The notes beneath the pieces were generated by a model, which saw only the letters and a program-made list of their open reading frames with translations, did no database searches and had not been told where the DNA came from. Below, in pieces: positions 23,146 to 31,152 of a stretch of 49,777 nucleotides of DNA. Within the stretch, counting starts at the first letter, position 1; each line of letters begins with the position of its first letter. The stretch is from the NCBI GenBank assembly GCA_938015295.1, contig CALLQB010000002.1:1-49777 (forward strand). Direction: 5' to 3'. This stretch comes from an uncultured Acidimicrobiales bacterium (GTDB lineage Bacteria > Actinomycetota > Acidimicrobiia > Acidimicrobiales > SHLQ01). The translations under genes and the position numbers were made by a program.

Positions 23146-24095
23146 TTGGTGGTTGGGTTGGTGGAGATCTTGTCTATGAGGCCGAGTTGTAGGGCATCGT
23201 TGGCGGATAGGGACTGATCGAGCAGAAGCATACGGGCGGTGTTCTGACGGCCGATTCGCTGAGTTACCGAGAAGGTGCCTCCGACGCCTGGCAGTAGACC
23301 CATGGTGACCTCAGGCAGGCGAAACGTCGCGTCGCGGGTAGCCACCACGCGATGCCCGAACGCGGCGAGTTCGACGCCAGCGCCGATTACCGCGCCATGC
23401 ACCTCGAAGGTGATGTGCGCCGAAAGCGCAACGAGCCGGGCAGCGACACTTGTCGCCATACGAATGCGATGCCCCTCAGCGGGTGAAGAAACCGTGCCAA
23501 ATTCTGCAAGGTCACCGCCGATACAGAACGAGTTTCCCGCACCACGAACGACCAGCGAAGTGAGGTCGGACCGAAACGCCAAAGCGTCGAGAATCTCGAT
23601 CAAATGGTTGCGCATCTCGGCGGTGAACGCGTTGCGGAGACGTGGTCGGTTGAGCGTGAGGATCACCGTGTGCCCAAAGTCCTCGGCTATGACCGGTGGC
23701 TCAGGAAAGGCCGGTCTGACACGCCTGCCTTGTCGAGCGAGCCACAGAGAGAACTCTTCGCCGCCGTGGAGTTCGCGGTAGTGCTCAGATTCTGATCGCA
23801 GAGCCTCGGCGACGGTCTGGTGTTCGGCAAGCCGGAGTTGCCGAGCGCACACTGTTGCTGCCACCGGGTTGGCGGCGAAGACGTCGCGTAACTGCTGCAT
23901 TTCGCCAGCGCTAACGAAAAGGTCAGCATCAGGGTGCGCGCTGTCGAGACTCGCCAACACCCGGTGCGGGTGCACGAGAGCCGATAGGTCGGTCACGTGA
24001 GGGTTGGAAACCAACAAGAGCGATGGCCGGTCGCCCAGCTTCGTCGATAGCTCTGGTGGTAGCGGTGTTGTCGCGTCCCAACGATCGATCAACAC
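23130..24095 (-). CDS. Enoyl-CoA hydratase/isomerase-family protein with N-terminal extension and short C-terminus
   Basis: 321 residues. Crotonase motifs begin near residue 135: oxyanion-hole FCIGGDLAEFG, then GAVIGAGVELAAFG and RLPEVTMGLLPGVGG, including the two Glu positions used by hydratases. Residues 1-130 are not part of a crotonase core and I do not recognise them. After GLIDKIS the usual 60-70 residue C-terminal helical region is missing; the protein instead ends in STNPTTNPKFC, encoded by a 12-bp duplication and copy 2 of the bipartite element. The GTG start at 24095 has no ribosome site. The gene may be truncated, or belong to a divergent crotonase subfamily. Confidence 0.82.
   Translation of the reverse strand: MLIDRWDATTPLPPELSTKLGDRPSLLLVSNPHVTDLSALVHPHRVLASLDSAHPDADLFVSAGEMQQLRDVFAANPVAATVCARQLRLAEHQTVAEALRSESEHYRELHGGEEFSLWLARQGRRVRPAFPEPPVIAEDFGHTVILTLNRPRLRNAFTAEMRNHLIEILDALAFRSDLTSLVVRGAGNSFCIGGDLAEFGTVSSPAEGHRIRMATSVAARLVALSAHITFEVHGAVIGAGVELAAFGHRVVATRDATFRLPEVTMGLLPGVGGTFSVTQRIGRQNTARMLLLDQSLSANDALQLGLIDKISTNPTTNPKFC
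23143..23166 (-). repeat. 12-bp tandem duplication at the 3' end of the crotonase gene
   Basis: GGGTTGGTGGTT (23143-23154) and GGGTTGGTGGAG (23155-23166) encode the terminal TNPTTNP stretch on the minus strand. The copies differ at two bases. Confidence 0.75.
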
Positions 24096-24106
24096 GATGT
24101 GTTCTG

Positions 24107-24152
24107 ACCGTTGCTGTTCAGATCGTTGCTGTTCAGGACCGTTGGTGTTCGG
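24107..24152 (-). repeat. 15-bp tandem repeat after the stop of the 101-aa gene
   Basis: ACCGTTGCTGTTCAG (24107-24121) and ATCGTTGCTGTTCAG (24122-24136) are followed by a degenerate copy GACCGTTGGTGTTCGG (24137-24152). The array fills most of the space between the minus-strand stop at 24155 and the next start at 24095. Confidence 0.85.
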
Positions 24153-24154
24153 CG

Positions 24155-24460
24155 TTAGTCGGAAGCCGGGAGCTGCTTGGCTTCTTTGACCTCGAGCAAC
24201 TCGTCACCGATCGACAAGGAACCAGGTCCGGCTTTCGTACAGAGGATCTCGAGGGAGTCATCAGCGTTCACATAACGCTTGCCGAGAAGGGTGCCGTTCG
24301 CGAACCCGTCGGCTGGTTCGCCAGAGGCTTCCGCCCCAGGGGCACCCATCGGCGAGCCGCCACAGCGGATGTCAAGGTCTTCTGCAGGTGCTTTCACCGC
24401 GATGACCTCGGTAGTGCAAACCGTGCTCTTCAGTCGTCCGCCAGCCTTGAGTTCAACCAT
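24155..24460 (-). CDS. Small conserved protein next to CoA-transferase, unknown function
   Basis: 101 residues. ATG 24460 is chosen because GAGAGGAC precedes it at good distance; the frame is open 22 codons further. The N-terminal part (KAGGRLKSTVCTTEVIAV, then DIRCGGSPMG) has two conserved-looking Cys and a CGG-P-M motif. The C-terminal part reads like a small beta domain (LEILCTKAGPGSLSIGDELL). I recall similar short proteins beside acyl-CoA genes in other Actinobacteria, but no function. It diverges from the CoA-transferase gene with a 53-bp gap. Confidence 0.78.
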   Translation of the reverse strand: MVELKAGGRLKSTVCTTEVIAVKAPAEDLDIRCGGSPMGAPGAEASGEPADGFANGTLLGKRYVNADDSLEILCTKAGPGSLSIGDELLEVKEAKQLPASD

Positions 24461-24513
24461 CGTTTGTCCTTCGGTCCTCTCGTGTTGTCTGAACACCCGT
24501 ACTATTTGTTCGA

Positions 24514-25890
24514 ATGACCACCGCATCCTACAACGTTGCGTCGCAGCCAGCGGTAAAGCGGCCCACCGATGGCCGCCCGTGGGCCGAGTTCTTCGACGCG
24601 CTGCTTGTCAACCACAGCAGCGACACCTCGGTGGCCCAACGATGGCAAATGTCGGGCCTAGCCGACCTCACCCGTTCGGCGTCGGGTGGTTCAACCGTTG
24701 TGGCGGGCCCGTTCCTTGACCGCATTGACGCGGCAGCACAGCTCATCGGCGACAGTGGCTCCAACATCGACGGCGTCAACCTGCTCGCCGAACGAGGACA
24801 CTTTCAAGGTGTGCGCGGCCGGCTTCCTACTGCGACGGCTGCACAATCGGTTGGAGGGTCTGCGTGGATACTGCCGGTCTCCGATGGACACTTTGTACTC
24901 AACCTGGCTCGTCGCGAAGATGTTGAATCGTTGCCGGCGTTGGTTGAACAGCCGGTGCGGCCTCGCAACTGGCCCGAGGTACTCGACGCGTTTGCCGGCT
25001 CCGGCGTGGAGCGGCTCGATGCACAGGCGCACCTGCTTGGGTTCCCCGGGGGCAGGGTTAACTCGGGTGATATCGACGAGCAGATACTGCACCGACACGG
25101 CGATGGCCCGGTTCTGCCGATCGTGGTACGCGACTTCGGAACATCTGAGCCGCGTGGACGACCGATAGTTGTCGACCTCACCTCCTTATGGGCGGGGCCG
25201 CTCTCTAGCGCGCTGATTGGGGATGCGTTTGGGGCCGAGGTGATCAAGGTCGAGTCGCTGGCTCGTCCCGATGGAGCCCGGTTTGGGCATGGGCGATTCT
25301 TCGACCGGCTCAACGCAGGCAAGAAATCTGTCGCCCTCGACTTCTCGGTCGCTAGCGACGTAGCGGTGCTCCGTGCACTGCTGGATGCCGCGGATGTGGT
25401 TGTTGAGGGAATGCGACCGCGGGTGTTCGACCGGCTCGGCATTGACCCCGACGACATTGTTTCAGCCAATGGCTCGCTCTGGTTGAGCATCACGGCTTTT
25501 GGCCGAACCGGGCCCTGGGCGAACCGGGTTGGCTTCGGCGACGACGTCGCTGCGGTAGCTGGGGTGATCAGTCGCGAGACGAACGCTTCTTCGGAACCGG
25601 TTGTGGGGTTCATTGGTGATGCGATTGCGGACCCCGTGGGAGGTATCTACGCCGCGGCCGCGATTTCGTACGCACTGCGGGCCAAACGGTCTGCGGTGGT
25701 CGACCTTGCCTTGCGCGAGTCTGTCGCCTACGCCTGGGCAGAGTCGCGACTGCGGCGTCGGTCTTCATGCGCCGCAAATGTTGCGGTCGCCGACCCTTTC
25801 GTTGCCTCACCAGGCTGGGACGGCTCGAAGGCCGCTGACATTGGTGCCGACAATGACGAGATTGGTCACTGGCTAGGAGAATCTCGCTAA
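24514..25890 (+). CDS. CaiB/BaiF-type (family III) CoA-transferase, rearranged domain order
   Basis: 458 residues. The nucleotide-fold motif normally at the N-terminus of the family (VDLTSLWAGPLSSALIGD, then AEVIKVES) appears only near residue 220, followed by VVEGMRPRVFDRLGID and LSITAFGRTGPWANRVGFGDD. The protein ends about 240 residues after that motif. The first 215 residues contain VSDGHFVLNLARREDVESL, which resembles the small-domain segment usually found late in CaiB proteins. The Asp used for the acyl-anhydride intermediate would be expected in the central part. The family moves CoA between carboxylic acids. It diverges from the 101-residue gene. Confidence 0.88.
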   Translation: MTTASYNVASQPAVKRPTDGRPWAEFFDALLVNHSSDTSVAQRWQMSGLADLTRSASGGSTVVAGPFLDRIDAAAQLIGDSGSNIDGVNLLAERGHFQGVRGRLPTATAAQSVGGSAWILPVSDGHFVLNLARREDVESLPALVEQPVRPRNWPEVLDAFAGSGVERLDAQAHLLGFPGGRVNSGDIDEQILHRHGDGPVLPIVVRDFGTSEPRGRPIVVDLTSLWAGPLSSALIGDAFGAEVIKVESLARPDGARFGHGRFFDRLNAGKKSVALDFSVASDVAVLRALLDAADVVVEGMRPRVFDRLGIDPDDIVSANGSLWLSITAFGRTGPWANRVGFGDDVAAVAGVISRETNASSEPVVGFIGDAIADPVGGIYAAAAISYALRAKRSAVVDLALRESVAYAWAESRLRRRSSCAANVAVADPFVASPGWDGSKAADIGADNDEIGHWLGESR

Positions 25891-25913
25891 GTTTGCCTCT
25901 GAGTTTGCCTAGG
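25890..25913 (+). repeat. 12-bp tandem duplication after the CoA-transferase stop
   Basis: AGTTTGCCTCTG (25890-25901) is followed by AGTTTGCCTAGG (25902-25913). The first base is the last base of the TAA stop. Confidence 0.7.
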
Positions 25914-26018
25914 GCACTCGGTGAATTTTCCAGGACAGCCGCAGACAAACGAGACACTTCAATCCGGGCTGCGAGATGCCGATAGATCTGCGAGAGCTCG
26001 TTTGCTCAAAGGATCACC

Positions 26019-27710
26019 ATGTCTCAGAACTCACTACACGAACCATGTGCGTCGGACCAGAACCTGACGCGCAAGCGCGCTGGTTCTCCGCTCTCGACGG
26101 GCCGCCGTCGCCTGCGCCTAGCGGTTATCGCCCTGCTTTTTAGCCTCGTCGCCTCAAGCTGCTATTCGCTGCAAGCAGACGTGACCGTAAACGAAGACGG
26201 CTCCGGGTCGTTGTCGGTCGAATACATCATCAATAAAGACACCACTGCCGCTTCGCTGTCGGCTGGCGGCGATGTGCCGACGGCATGTGCAGCGGTGACC
26301 GAGATGCAGAACGCAGCCCCTGCTGGATCGACCTTCACGCCGCTAGAAAGCGGCACGCAGTGTGGGGCACGGGTCGATCTTGAATTTGCCAATGAGGCCG
26401 AGATGGCAGTCGGGCTGCGGTCGTTGTCGGACCGGGCACGGTTCTCTTCGTTTGGCTATTTCCCCGAAATTCTCATTAGTCGCACGGTCGACGAGGGCGG
26501 TTGGCAGTTCCAGGCGCAGTTCAAGCCTCCCGTGCCGGTAAACCTCAATACCCAAGAGGCGTTTAGAGCCGAGGTCGGAGCCGGAACCTTCATCATCGCT
26601 ATTGATCTTCCAGGACGCCAGATCGAGCACAACGCCGACCGTATCGCCGAAGACGGCACGATGATCTATGAGATCAATCCGCTTGTGGATGGCAGCGGAC
26701 AGATCTTCTTGAAAACCGCGCCTGGCGCCAAAATTCTCGGGGTGCCGGAATCTGGTGGTATCGGCACCAGCGTGGCGCTTTTCGCGGTGATATTGCTTGC
26801 TGCCGGGGCTGCTGGCTATCTGATTGTTCGTCGATCGAAAATGAAACGCCAGTACGAAGGCGAAGAAGGCGACGATGAGATGGTCGCTATCGGCGAACGT
26901 CTTGGCATGGGTAGCGCGCCCGCTCGGTCGGCTGCTGAGGTGCCGATCGCTGACGATGGCGGTTTTCCTTCGGCACCCGAACCGGCTGCCGCTTCGAGTG
27001 GCGCTGCTCCCGATTTTGCTGCCGCACCCGTTGGGTACGCCGACGATGGCGGGGTCAGTCCTTTGGACTTTGCTCTGGGAACGCACGGTGTTAGCCAGCA
27101 CGGTGTTAGCCAGCAGGGTGTTGCCCCTGCTCCTGCTCCTGCCCCTGCCCCTGCCCCTGCCCCTGCTCCTGCTCCTGCTCCGGGTCTTGCGCCAGAACCT
27201 GCATTTGCTGAGGCGCCAGCTGCTAACGCGTGGCCTGCAGTGGCCGTGCCCGAGGTCGCTAGTCCGGTGTTTGGTCAGCAGCCAGAACCCGTCGCTGACG
27301 CCGAACCGTTCAACTGGATGGCCGGCGCCAGCGCCGTCACCGCACCAGAACCTGAACCGTTCGCCGTTCCTGCTTCAGAGCTAGTGAACCCGGCAATGGC
27401 CGATTGGCCAGGACAGGCGACTCCTGAGCCGGCAGAGGCCCCCGCGCCGTGGCCAGGGCAAACAGCGGCGCCTGCGGACGCTGGATCAGCGACCGAGGTG
27501 TCGACTGCGGTCGCTACTGCCCTGGCGCCACAGAACGTTGACCCTGTGCTTGTCGCCCCGGCTGCCGCCGCTGCACCGGTTGCCGAGGCTGCGCCCTCCC
27601 AGAACGACATGGTGTGGGACGAACAACGTCAAACGTACGTCGTGTTCGACCACCGGCGTCAGAGCTGGATGGCGTTCGACCAAGATTCGCAGGCTTGGGT
27701 CGTCCTTTAA
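26019..27710 (+). CDS. LppM-like membrane protein with long Pro/Ala-rich tail
   Basis: 563 residues. Residues 1-48 hold a long basic N-terminus and a hydrophobic stretch ending in the lipobox-like LVASSC. Residues 50-240 (VTVNEDGSGSLSVEYII and so on) resemble the extracytoplasmic domain of mycobacterial LppM. A membrane helix lies at about 248-270 (VALFAVILLAAGAAGYLIV), followed by a basic stop-transfer and a 290-residue Pro/Ala-rich tail with (Pro-Ala)n near 370. The last 33 residues form three imperfect repeats, each starting with W/D-D-x and ending in an aromatic-rich strand (YVVF, WMAF, WVVL). ATG 26019 follows AAAGGATCACC. The function is unknown. Confidence 0.82.
   Translation: MSQNSLHEPCASDQNLTRKRAGSPLSTGRRRLRLAVIALLFSLVASSCYSLQADVTVNEDGSGSLSVEYIINKDTTAASLSAGGDVPTACAAVTEMQNAAPAGSTFTPLESGTQCGARVDLEFANEAEMAVGLRSLSDRARFSSFGYFPEILISRTVDEGGWQFQAQFKPPVPVNLNTQEAFRAEVGAGTFIIAIDLPGRQIEHNADRIAEDGTMIYEINPLVDGSGQIFLKTAPGAKILGVPESGGIGTSVALFAVILLAAGAAGYLIVRRSKMKRQYEGEEGDDEMVAIGERLGMGSAPARSAAEVPIADDGGFPSAPEPAAASSGAAPDFAAAPVGYADDGGVSPLDFALGTHGVSQHGVSQQGVAPAPAPAPAPAPAPAPAPAPGLAPEPAFAEAPAANAWPAVAVPEVASPVFGQQPEPVADAEPFNWMAGASAVTAPEPEPFAVPASELVNPAMADWPGQATPEPAEAPAPWPGQTAAPADAGSATEVSTAVATALAPQNVDPVLVAPAAAAAPVAEAAPSQNDMVWDEQRQTYVVFDHRRQSWMAFDQDSQAWVVL
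27083..27178 (+). repeat. In-frame repeats in the LppM-like tail
   Basis: A 15-bp motif (CACGGTGTTAGCCAG, then CACGGTGTTAGCCAG and CAGGGTGTT) encodes GVSQ repeats. It is followed from 27121 by a run of CCTGCT/CCTGCC hexamers encoding alternating Ala-Pro. All units are multiples of three, so length changes would not shift the frame. Confidence 0.85.
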
Positions 27711-27785
27711 CGAGTTAGCTCCGGCCTTTGTCGCGGTTTCCTCAGCATTTCTGAGCTGGTAACCCGACACGCTATTGTCGGATTG

Positions 27786-28517
27786 GTGACTCATGCGACC
27801 AGCGGCTCGGCCGAAATTCGAGACGAACATGCGTCGGCGGATTCATCGGTAGCATCCGATGTCGGGAACCGTCGCGTGCCAGGCGCTCGCGGTCAAGCGA
27901 CCCGGCGACGGCTGCTTGATCTGACACTCGAGCTTCTCGGGCGCAATGGGTTCCGCGACCTTCGCGTTGCTGACATTGCACGCGAGGCAGGAACGAGTCC
28001 GGCGACCTTTTACCAGTATTTCGATGACATCGAGAATGCTTTGCTGGCGCTGATGGGGCAAGTTCGGGCCGATGTTGACCGCGAGCTCCAGGCGGTGGTC
28101 GAGCTGCACCTCGCGGTGCGCGAGCGCGATTCGGCAGCGGCAAGCCAGCACGACGACATTGCAGACCTTGCACGGCAACTCGCCGGCGGTTTCTTGCGAA
28201 TCTGGGCGAAGCACGGCCCCTTGCTCAGGGTTGTCGAATTGCAGTCGGGCGACGACGACGGCCCGCTTACCGACGAACGAAAGCGGCTCCTAAACGGCGT
28301 GAGCGCGTCGATCGAAAAGCTGCTTCTCTCGAGTGCAAATGCCGCGAATGCTGCCGAGGGACCCACAGACGTTGAGGAAGCCAAGGCAACGTCGTTCGTG
28401 CTCGTTGCGATGCTTGCGAACGTTGCGGCACATCAGCACGGCATGATCTCGGCAGGTGTTTCGCTTGAAGCTCTCACCGAAGCAATGGCACAACAACTCG
28501 CCGCCGCTCTGCCCTGA
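27786..28517 (+). CDS. TetR-family transcriptional regulator
   Basis: 243 residues. After a 35-residue polar extension comes the TetR helix-turn-helix (TRRRLLDLTLELLGRNGFRD, then VADIAREAGTSPATFYQYF). The larger C-terminal all-helical domain would bind a ligand and dimerise. The start is taken as GTG 27786; a TTG lies one codon upstream. It follows the LppM-like gene by 75 bp. Regulators of this type often control fatty-acid genes in Actinobacteria, and acyl-CoA genes lie nearby, but no matching operator was found. Confidence 0.9.
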   Translation: MTHATSGSAEIRDEHASADSSVASDVGNRRVPGARGQATRRRLLDLTLELLGRNGFRDLRVADIAREAGTSPATFYQYFDDIENALLALMGQVRADVDRELQAVVELHLAVRERDSAAASQHDDIADLARQLAGGFLRIWAKHGPLLRVVELQSGDDDGPLTDERKRLLNGVSASIEKLLLSSANAANAAEGPTDVEEAKATSFVLVAMLANVAAHQHGMISAGVSLEALTEAMAQQLAAALP

Positions 28518-28536
28518 GTACTTTCTCCTCAGTACT

Positions 28537-28553
28537 GGGCCGTCCGGCCCTTT
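28537..28553 (+). terminator. Weak candidate terminator after the TetR gene
   Basis: GGGCC-GTCC-GGCCC is followed by TTT. The stem is only 5 bp and the U-run is short, so this is tentative. Confidence 0.35.
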
Positions 28554-28620
28554 ACACGGCATTTCCTGTTATTTCAGCCACTGCTAGCCTATTCTGGCGT
28601 CAATGACTGCGGGAGCCGAT

Positions 28621-29001
28621 ATGACGACAGCACACAACAATGCGTGGGGAACGAGCCATGCCGACGATGGTGGCACCGCCAAGCGCTACGCCCGCCGTGA
28701 GGTTTCGAACAAGTGGGTGCTCTTCACCATCCTTACCGCCCTCAATGTCATGGATCTTGTGCTCACCTTGACCGGGTTGGAGATGGGCGTTCTTGTCGAG
28801 AACAACCCCTTGATGAAAACCATCGTGTCGCACTGGTGGCTAGCGGCAGCCGTCAAGTTCGGGGCTCTCGCCTTTGTGGGCACGCTCTTTCGTCTGATTC
28901 GTGAACGCTCACGGATTGTAGAAGGCGCACTTCTCGTTTGTATTGCTTGGTACACGTGGGTTGTCGCTTGGAACTATTCGCTCATCGTGACTGCGCTGTA
29001 G
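28621..29001 (+). CDS. DUF5658-like small membrane protein
   Basis: 126 residues from ATG 28621, chosen because GGGAG lies five bases upstream; an in-frame ATG at 28603 is the alternative. Three to four membrane segments follow a polar 30-residue N-terminus. NVMDLVLTLTGLEMG followed by VENNPLM matches the pattern (Asn-x-x-Asp, then Glu-x-Asn-Pro) I associate with DUF5658. The function is unknown. A strong terminator stands 51 bp after the stop. Confidence 0.78.
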   Translation: MTTAHNNAWGTSHADDGGTAKRYARREVSNKWVLFTILTALNVMDLVLTLTGLEMGVLVENNPLMKTIVSHWWLAAAVKFGALAFVGTLFRLIRERSRIVEGALLVCIAWYTWVVAWNYSLIVTAL

Positions 29002-29051
29002 GGCGTCGTCGTAACAAAGCAGCCGTCGCTCAGCGACGCAAAGTACTCTGG

Positions 29052-29099
29052 CCCACCTTGATCACTGTGGGGGTGATCGAGGTGGGTCAGGTTGTTTTT
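29052..29099 (+). terminator. Rho-independent terminator
   Basis: CCCACCTTGATCAC (29052-29065) pairs with GTGATCGAGGTGGG (29073-29086) over 14 bp with one T-G wobble and a 7-base loop. The tail TCAGGTTGTTTTTC follows. It ends transcription of the small membrane protein gene before the carboxyltransferase gene. Confidence 0.82.
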
Positions 29100-29147
29100 C
29101 TTCGAGGTTTCTGAAGCGGCGACTCGATCGGCATAGGTTTACACGGC

Positions 29148-30653
29148 ATGGAAACCAACCACAGCGAGAATTCGTGGGACGCAACCCTGGATGACTTCGT
29201 GGCAAGGCGCGAAGCCGCACAGGCGATGGGCGGTGCCGACAAGGTCGCCAAACATCGTGGCCGCGGGAAACTCGACGCTCGTCAGCGAATCGCGGCACTC
29301 GTCGACCCGGGATCATTCACCGAGATCGGCACGCTGGTTGGCGCAGTGCCAGCCGATGGCGTGGTCACCGGCTTCGGAACCATCGATGGTCGCACGGTCA
29401 TGGTGGGCGTCGAAGACTTCACGGTGCTCGGCGGCTCGATCGGCCCAGGAAGTTCTGCCAAACGTTTCCGTATCGCCGAGCTCGCTGGCCGCGAACGAGT
29501 TCCACTGATCATGGTGCTCGAAGGCGCCGGTCATCGCCCGCCGCGTGAAGGCGAGTCGCACGGACGAGCGCCGATCGATCTTCAGGAGCAGTCGCGTCTT
29601 TCAGGAAACGTGCCGATGGTGACCGCAGTGCTCGGCTCGTCGGCGGGCCACGGCGCGTTGATTGCTGCGCTCTCCGATTTCACCATCATGAGCCCGACTG
29701 CCGCGATCTTTGCGGCGGGTCCTCCCGTGGTCAAGGCCTCGCTGGGCGAAGACAGCACAAAGGAGGATCTCGGTGGACCGGCGGTGGCAATTGCAAGTGG
29801 TCTTGTACACAACCTTGCTGCTGACGATCACGCCGTGCTTCACGACATTCGTACCTATTTGTCGTACTTTCCGTCGAGCGCATGGAGCTATCCGCCCTCG
29901 CGAAACACCGCCGACACCGGTCCCCGTCTGGTCACTGACCTCACCGATATCATCCCGAGCGATCCGCTTCAGGTGTACGACGTGCGCGAGGTGGTTAGCC
30001 GGGTGGTTGACGGTGCGTCCTTTTTTCAGGTGGCGCCCGATTTTGGTCGCTCGATGGTCTGCGCACTCGGACACCTTGGGGGCGAACCGGTGGCCGTCGT
30101 TGCCAACCAGCCGGCCGAGCTTGCTGGCTCGATCGATGTCGATGCCGCTGAAAAGGCTGCGGCATTCATCCAAGTCGCCGACGCGTTTCATGTGCCGCTG
30201 ATTTTTCTCAGCGATAACCCGGGGGTCCTCGCCGGTTCGGCTTCAGAACAGCGCGGCATCCTGCGAAGCGGTGGTCGAATGTTCGCCGCGCAAAACCTTG
30301 CACGAGTACCAAAGCTGCAAGTGACCCTGCGGAAGGCATACGGGTTCGGGTCGATGGTTATGGCGATGACGGGTTTTTGCGGTCAGACCACTTCGGTTGG
30401 CCTACCTGGCGTCACTCTCGGGGCCATGGGGGCTGCCGGCGCATCCGAAGCAGTCGGGGCAGACGCTGAGGCAGCGGCAAAGATCCGTGCCGCCGAGCTT
30501 GACGCCGGATACCGATCGGCGAGTCGACTGACCTTCGATGAGCTGATTGCGCCTGCCGAAATCCGCAACCATCTTTTGCGCGGACTGCAGCTTGCTTTGA
30601 ACCGGCGCCAAGAGGCTCCCGTGCCCCGGTCGAATGGTGCGATCTTTCGGTAG
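29148..30653 (+). CDS. Acyl-CoA carboxylase carboxyltransferase (beta) subunit
   Basis: 501 residues with the two crotonase-like halves of biotin-dependent carboxyltransferases. The N-terminal signature GRGKLDARQRIAALVDPGSF is clear, followed by the oxyanion-hole Gly-rich segments SSAGHGALIAALSDF in the first half and LRKAYGFGSMVMAMTGF in the second. The family moves CO2 from carboxybiotin to acetyl-, propionyl- or longer acyl-CoA. No biotin carboxylase or biotin carrier gene is in the window, so it must pair with a subunit encoded elsewhere. It starts at ATG 29148 just after a terminator. A 15-bp repeat array follows the stop. Confidence 0.93.
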   Translation: METNHSENSWDATLDDFVARREAAQAMGGADKVAKHRGRGKLDARQRIAALVDPGSFTEIGTLVGAVPADGVVTGFGTIDGRTVMVGVEDFTVLGGSIGPGSSAKRFRIAELAGRERVPLIMVLEGAGHRPPREGESHGRAPIDLQEQSRLSGNVPMVTAVLGSSAGHGALIAALSDFTIMSPTAAIFAAGPPVVKASLGEDSTKEDLGGPAVAIASGLVHNLAADDHAVLHDIRTYLSYFPSSAWSYPPSRNTADTGPRLVTDLTDIIPSDPLQVYDVREVVSRVVDGASFFQVAPDFGRSMVCALGHLGGEPVAVVANQPAELAGSIDVDAAEKAAAFIQVADAFHVPLIFLSDNPGVLAGSASEQRGILRSGGRMFAAQNLARVPKLQVTLRKAYGFGSMVMAMTGFCGQTTSVGLPGVTLGAMGAAGASEAVGADAEAAAKIRAAELDAGYRSASRLTFDELIAPAEIRNHLLRGLQLALNRRQEAPVPRSNGAIFR

Positions 30654-30655
30654 GC

Positions 30656-30730
30656 AGTTCTCTTTTGCGTAGTTCTCTTTTGCGCAGTTCGCTGTTGCGC
30701 AATTCTCTGTTGCGCAATTCTCTGCTCAGG
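30656..30730 (+). repeat. 15-bp tandem array, five units, after the carboxyltransferase stop
   Basis: Units at 30656, 30671, 30686, 30701 and 30716 have the form A(G/A)TTC(T/G)CT(T/G)TTGCG(T/C); the fifth is diverged at its end. It starts two bases after the TAG. The junctions create TTGCGCAA palindromes. The plus strand stays open in one frame, reading L-R-S-S-L and L-R-N-S-L. Confidence 0.92.
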
Positions 30731-30760
30731 TTTTACCGATTTGCTGCCGTTATCTACTGC

Positions 30761-31120
30761 ATGCCTGCATCCGCCGCGAAAGTGCCGTTCGACTACGAGA
30801 GTGCTGACGAGCCGCTATCTGCGCACGCATCGCCGACGGCGGGAGTGCGGTTTTTCGACCAAGACGCCAAGCACCCAGAAGAGCTGGCTGCGCAAAAGGC
30901 CAAAAACCAGGCGCGGCTGAGCGGCAGCCTCATCGCCGTTCTCGGAGGCATCGCGGTGGTGTTGTCTTCAGCGATGTTTCTCGGCTCGGCACGAAACCTG
31001 TTGCAAGTTGGTCCCGGCGAACGCTGGATGGCATTCGCCGGAATCGCCCTCATCGCTGTTGGCGGCCTTGTGGTGGTTGCGCTCGGCATGTTGATCCGAG
31101 CGATTTCCGACCGCGATTAG
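30761..31120 (+). CDS. Small two-helix membrane protein, unknown function
   Basis: 119 residues from ATG 30761. The polar N-terminus (about 50 residues) is followed by two membrane segments, SGSLIAVLGGIAVVLSSAMF and MAFAGIALIAVGGLVVVALG. The frame stays open upstream through the 15-bp array (to 30665), but that part would be a leucine/serine repeat with no ribosome site, so ATG 30761 is preferred. I do not recognise the family. It converges on serC. Confidence 0.68.
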   Translation: MPASAAKVPFDYESADEPLSAHASPTAGVRFFDQDAKHPEELAAQKAKNQARLSGSLIAVLGGIAVVLSSAMFLGSARNLLQVGPGERWMAFAGIALIAVGGLVVVALGMLIRAISDRD

Positions 31121-31152
31121 GTCGCCCTGTCTTCGTTTGCTGTCTCGAACCC

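Noticed and set aside
29136..29144. GTTTACAC half-site resembling the LacI operator
   Set aside because: Only one half is present and the other arm does not match, so it was not added to the regulon. A similar TTTACAC at 28551 was rejected for the same reason.
30656..30730. CRISPR-like array
   Set aside because: The 15-bp units are directly adjacent with no spacers, and no cas genes are present.
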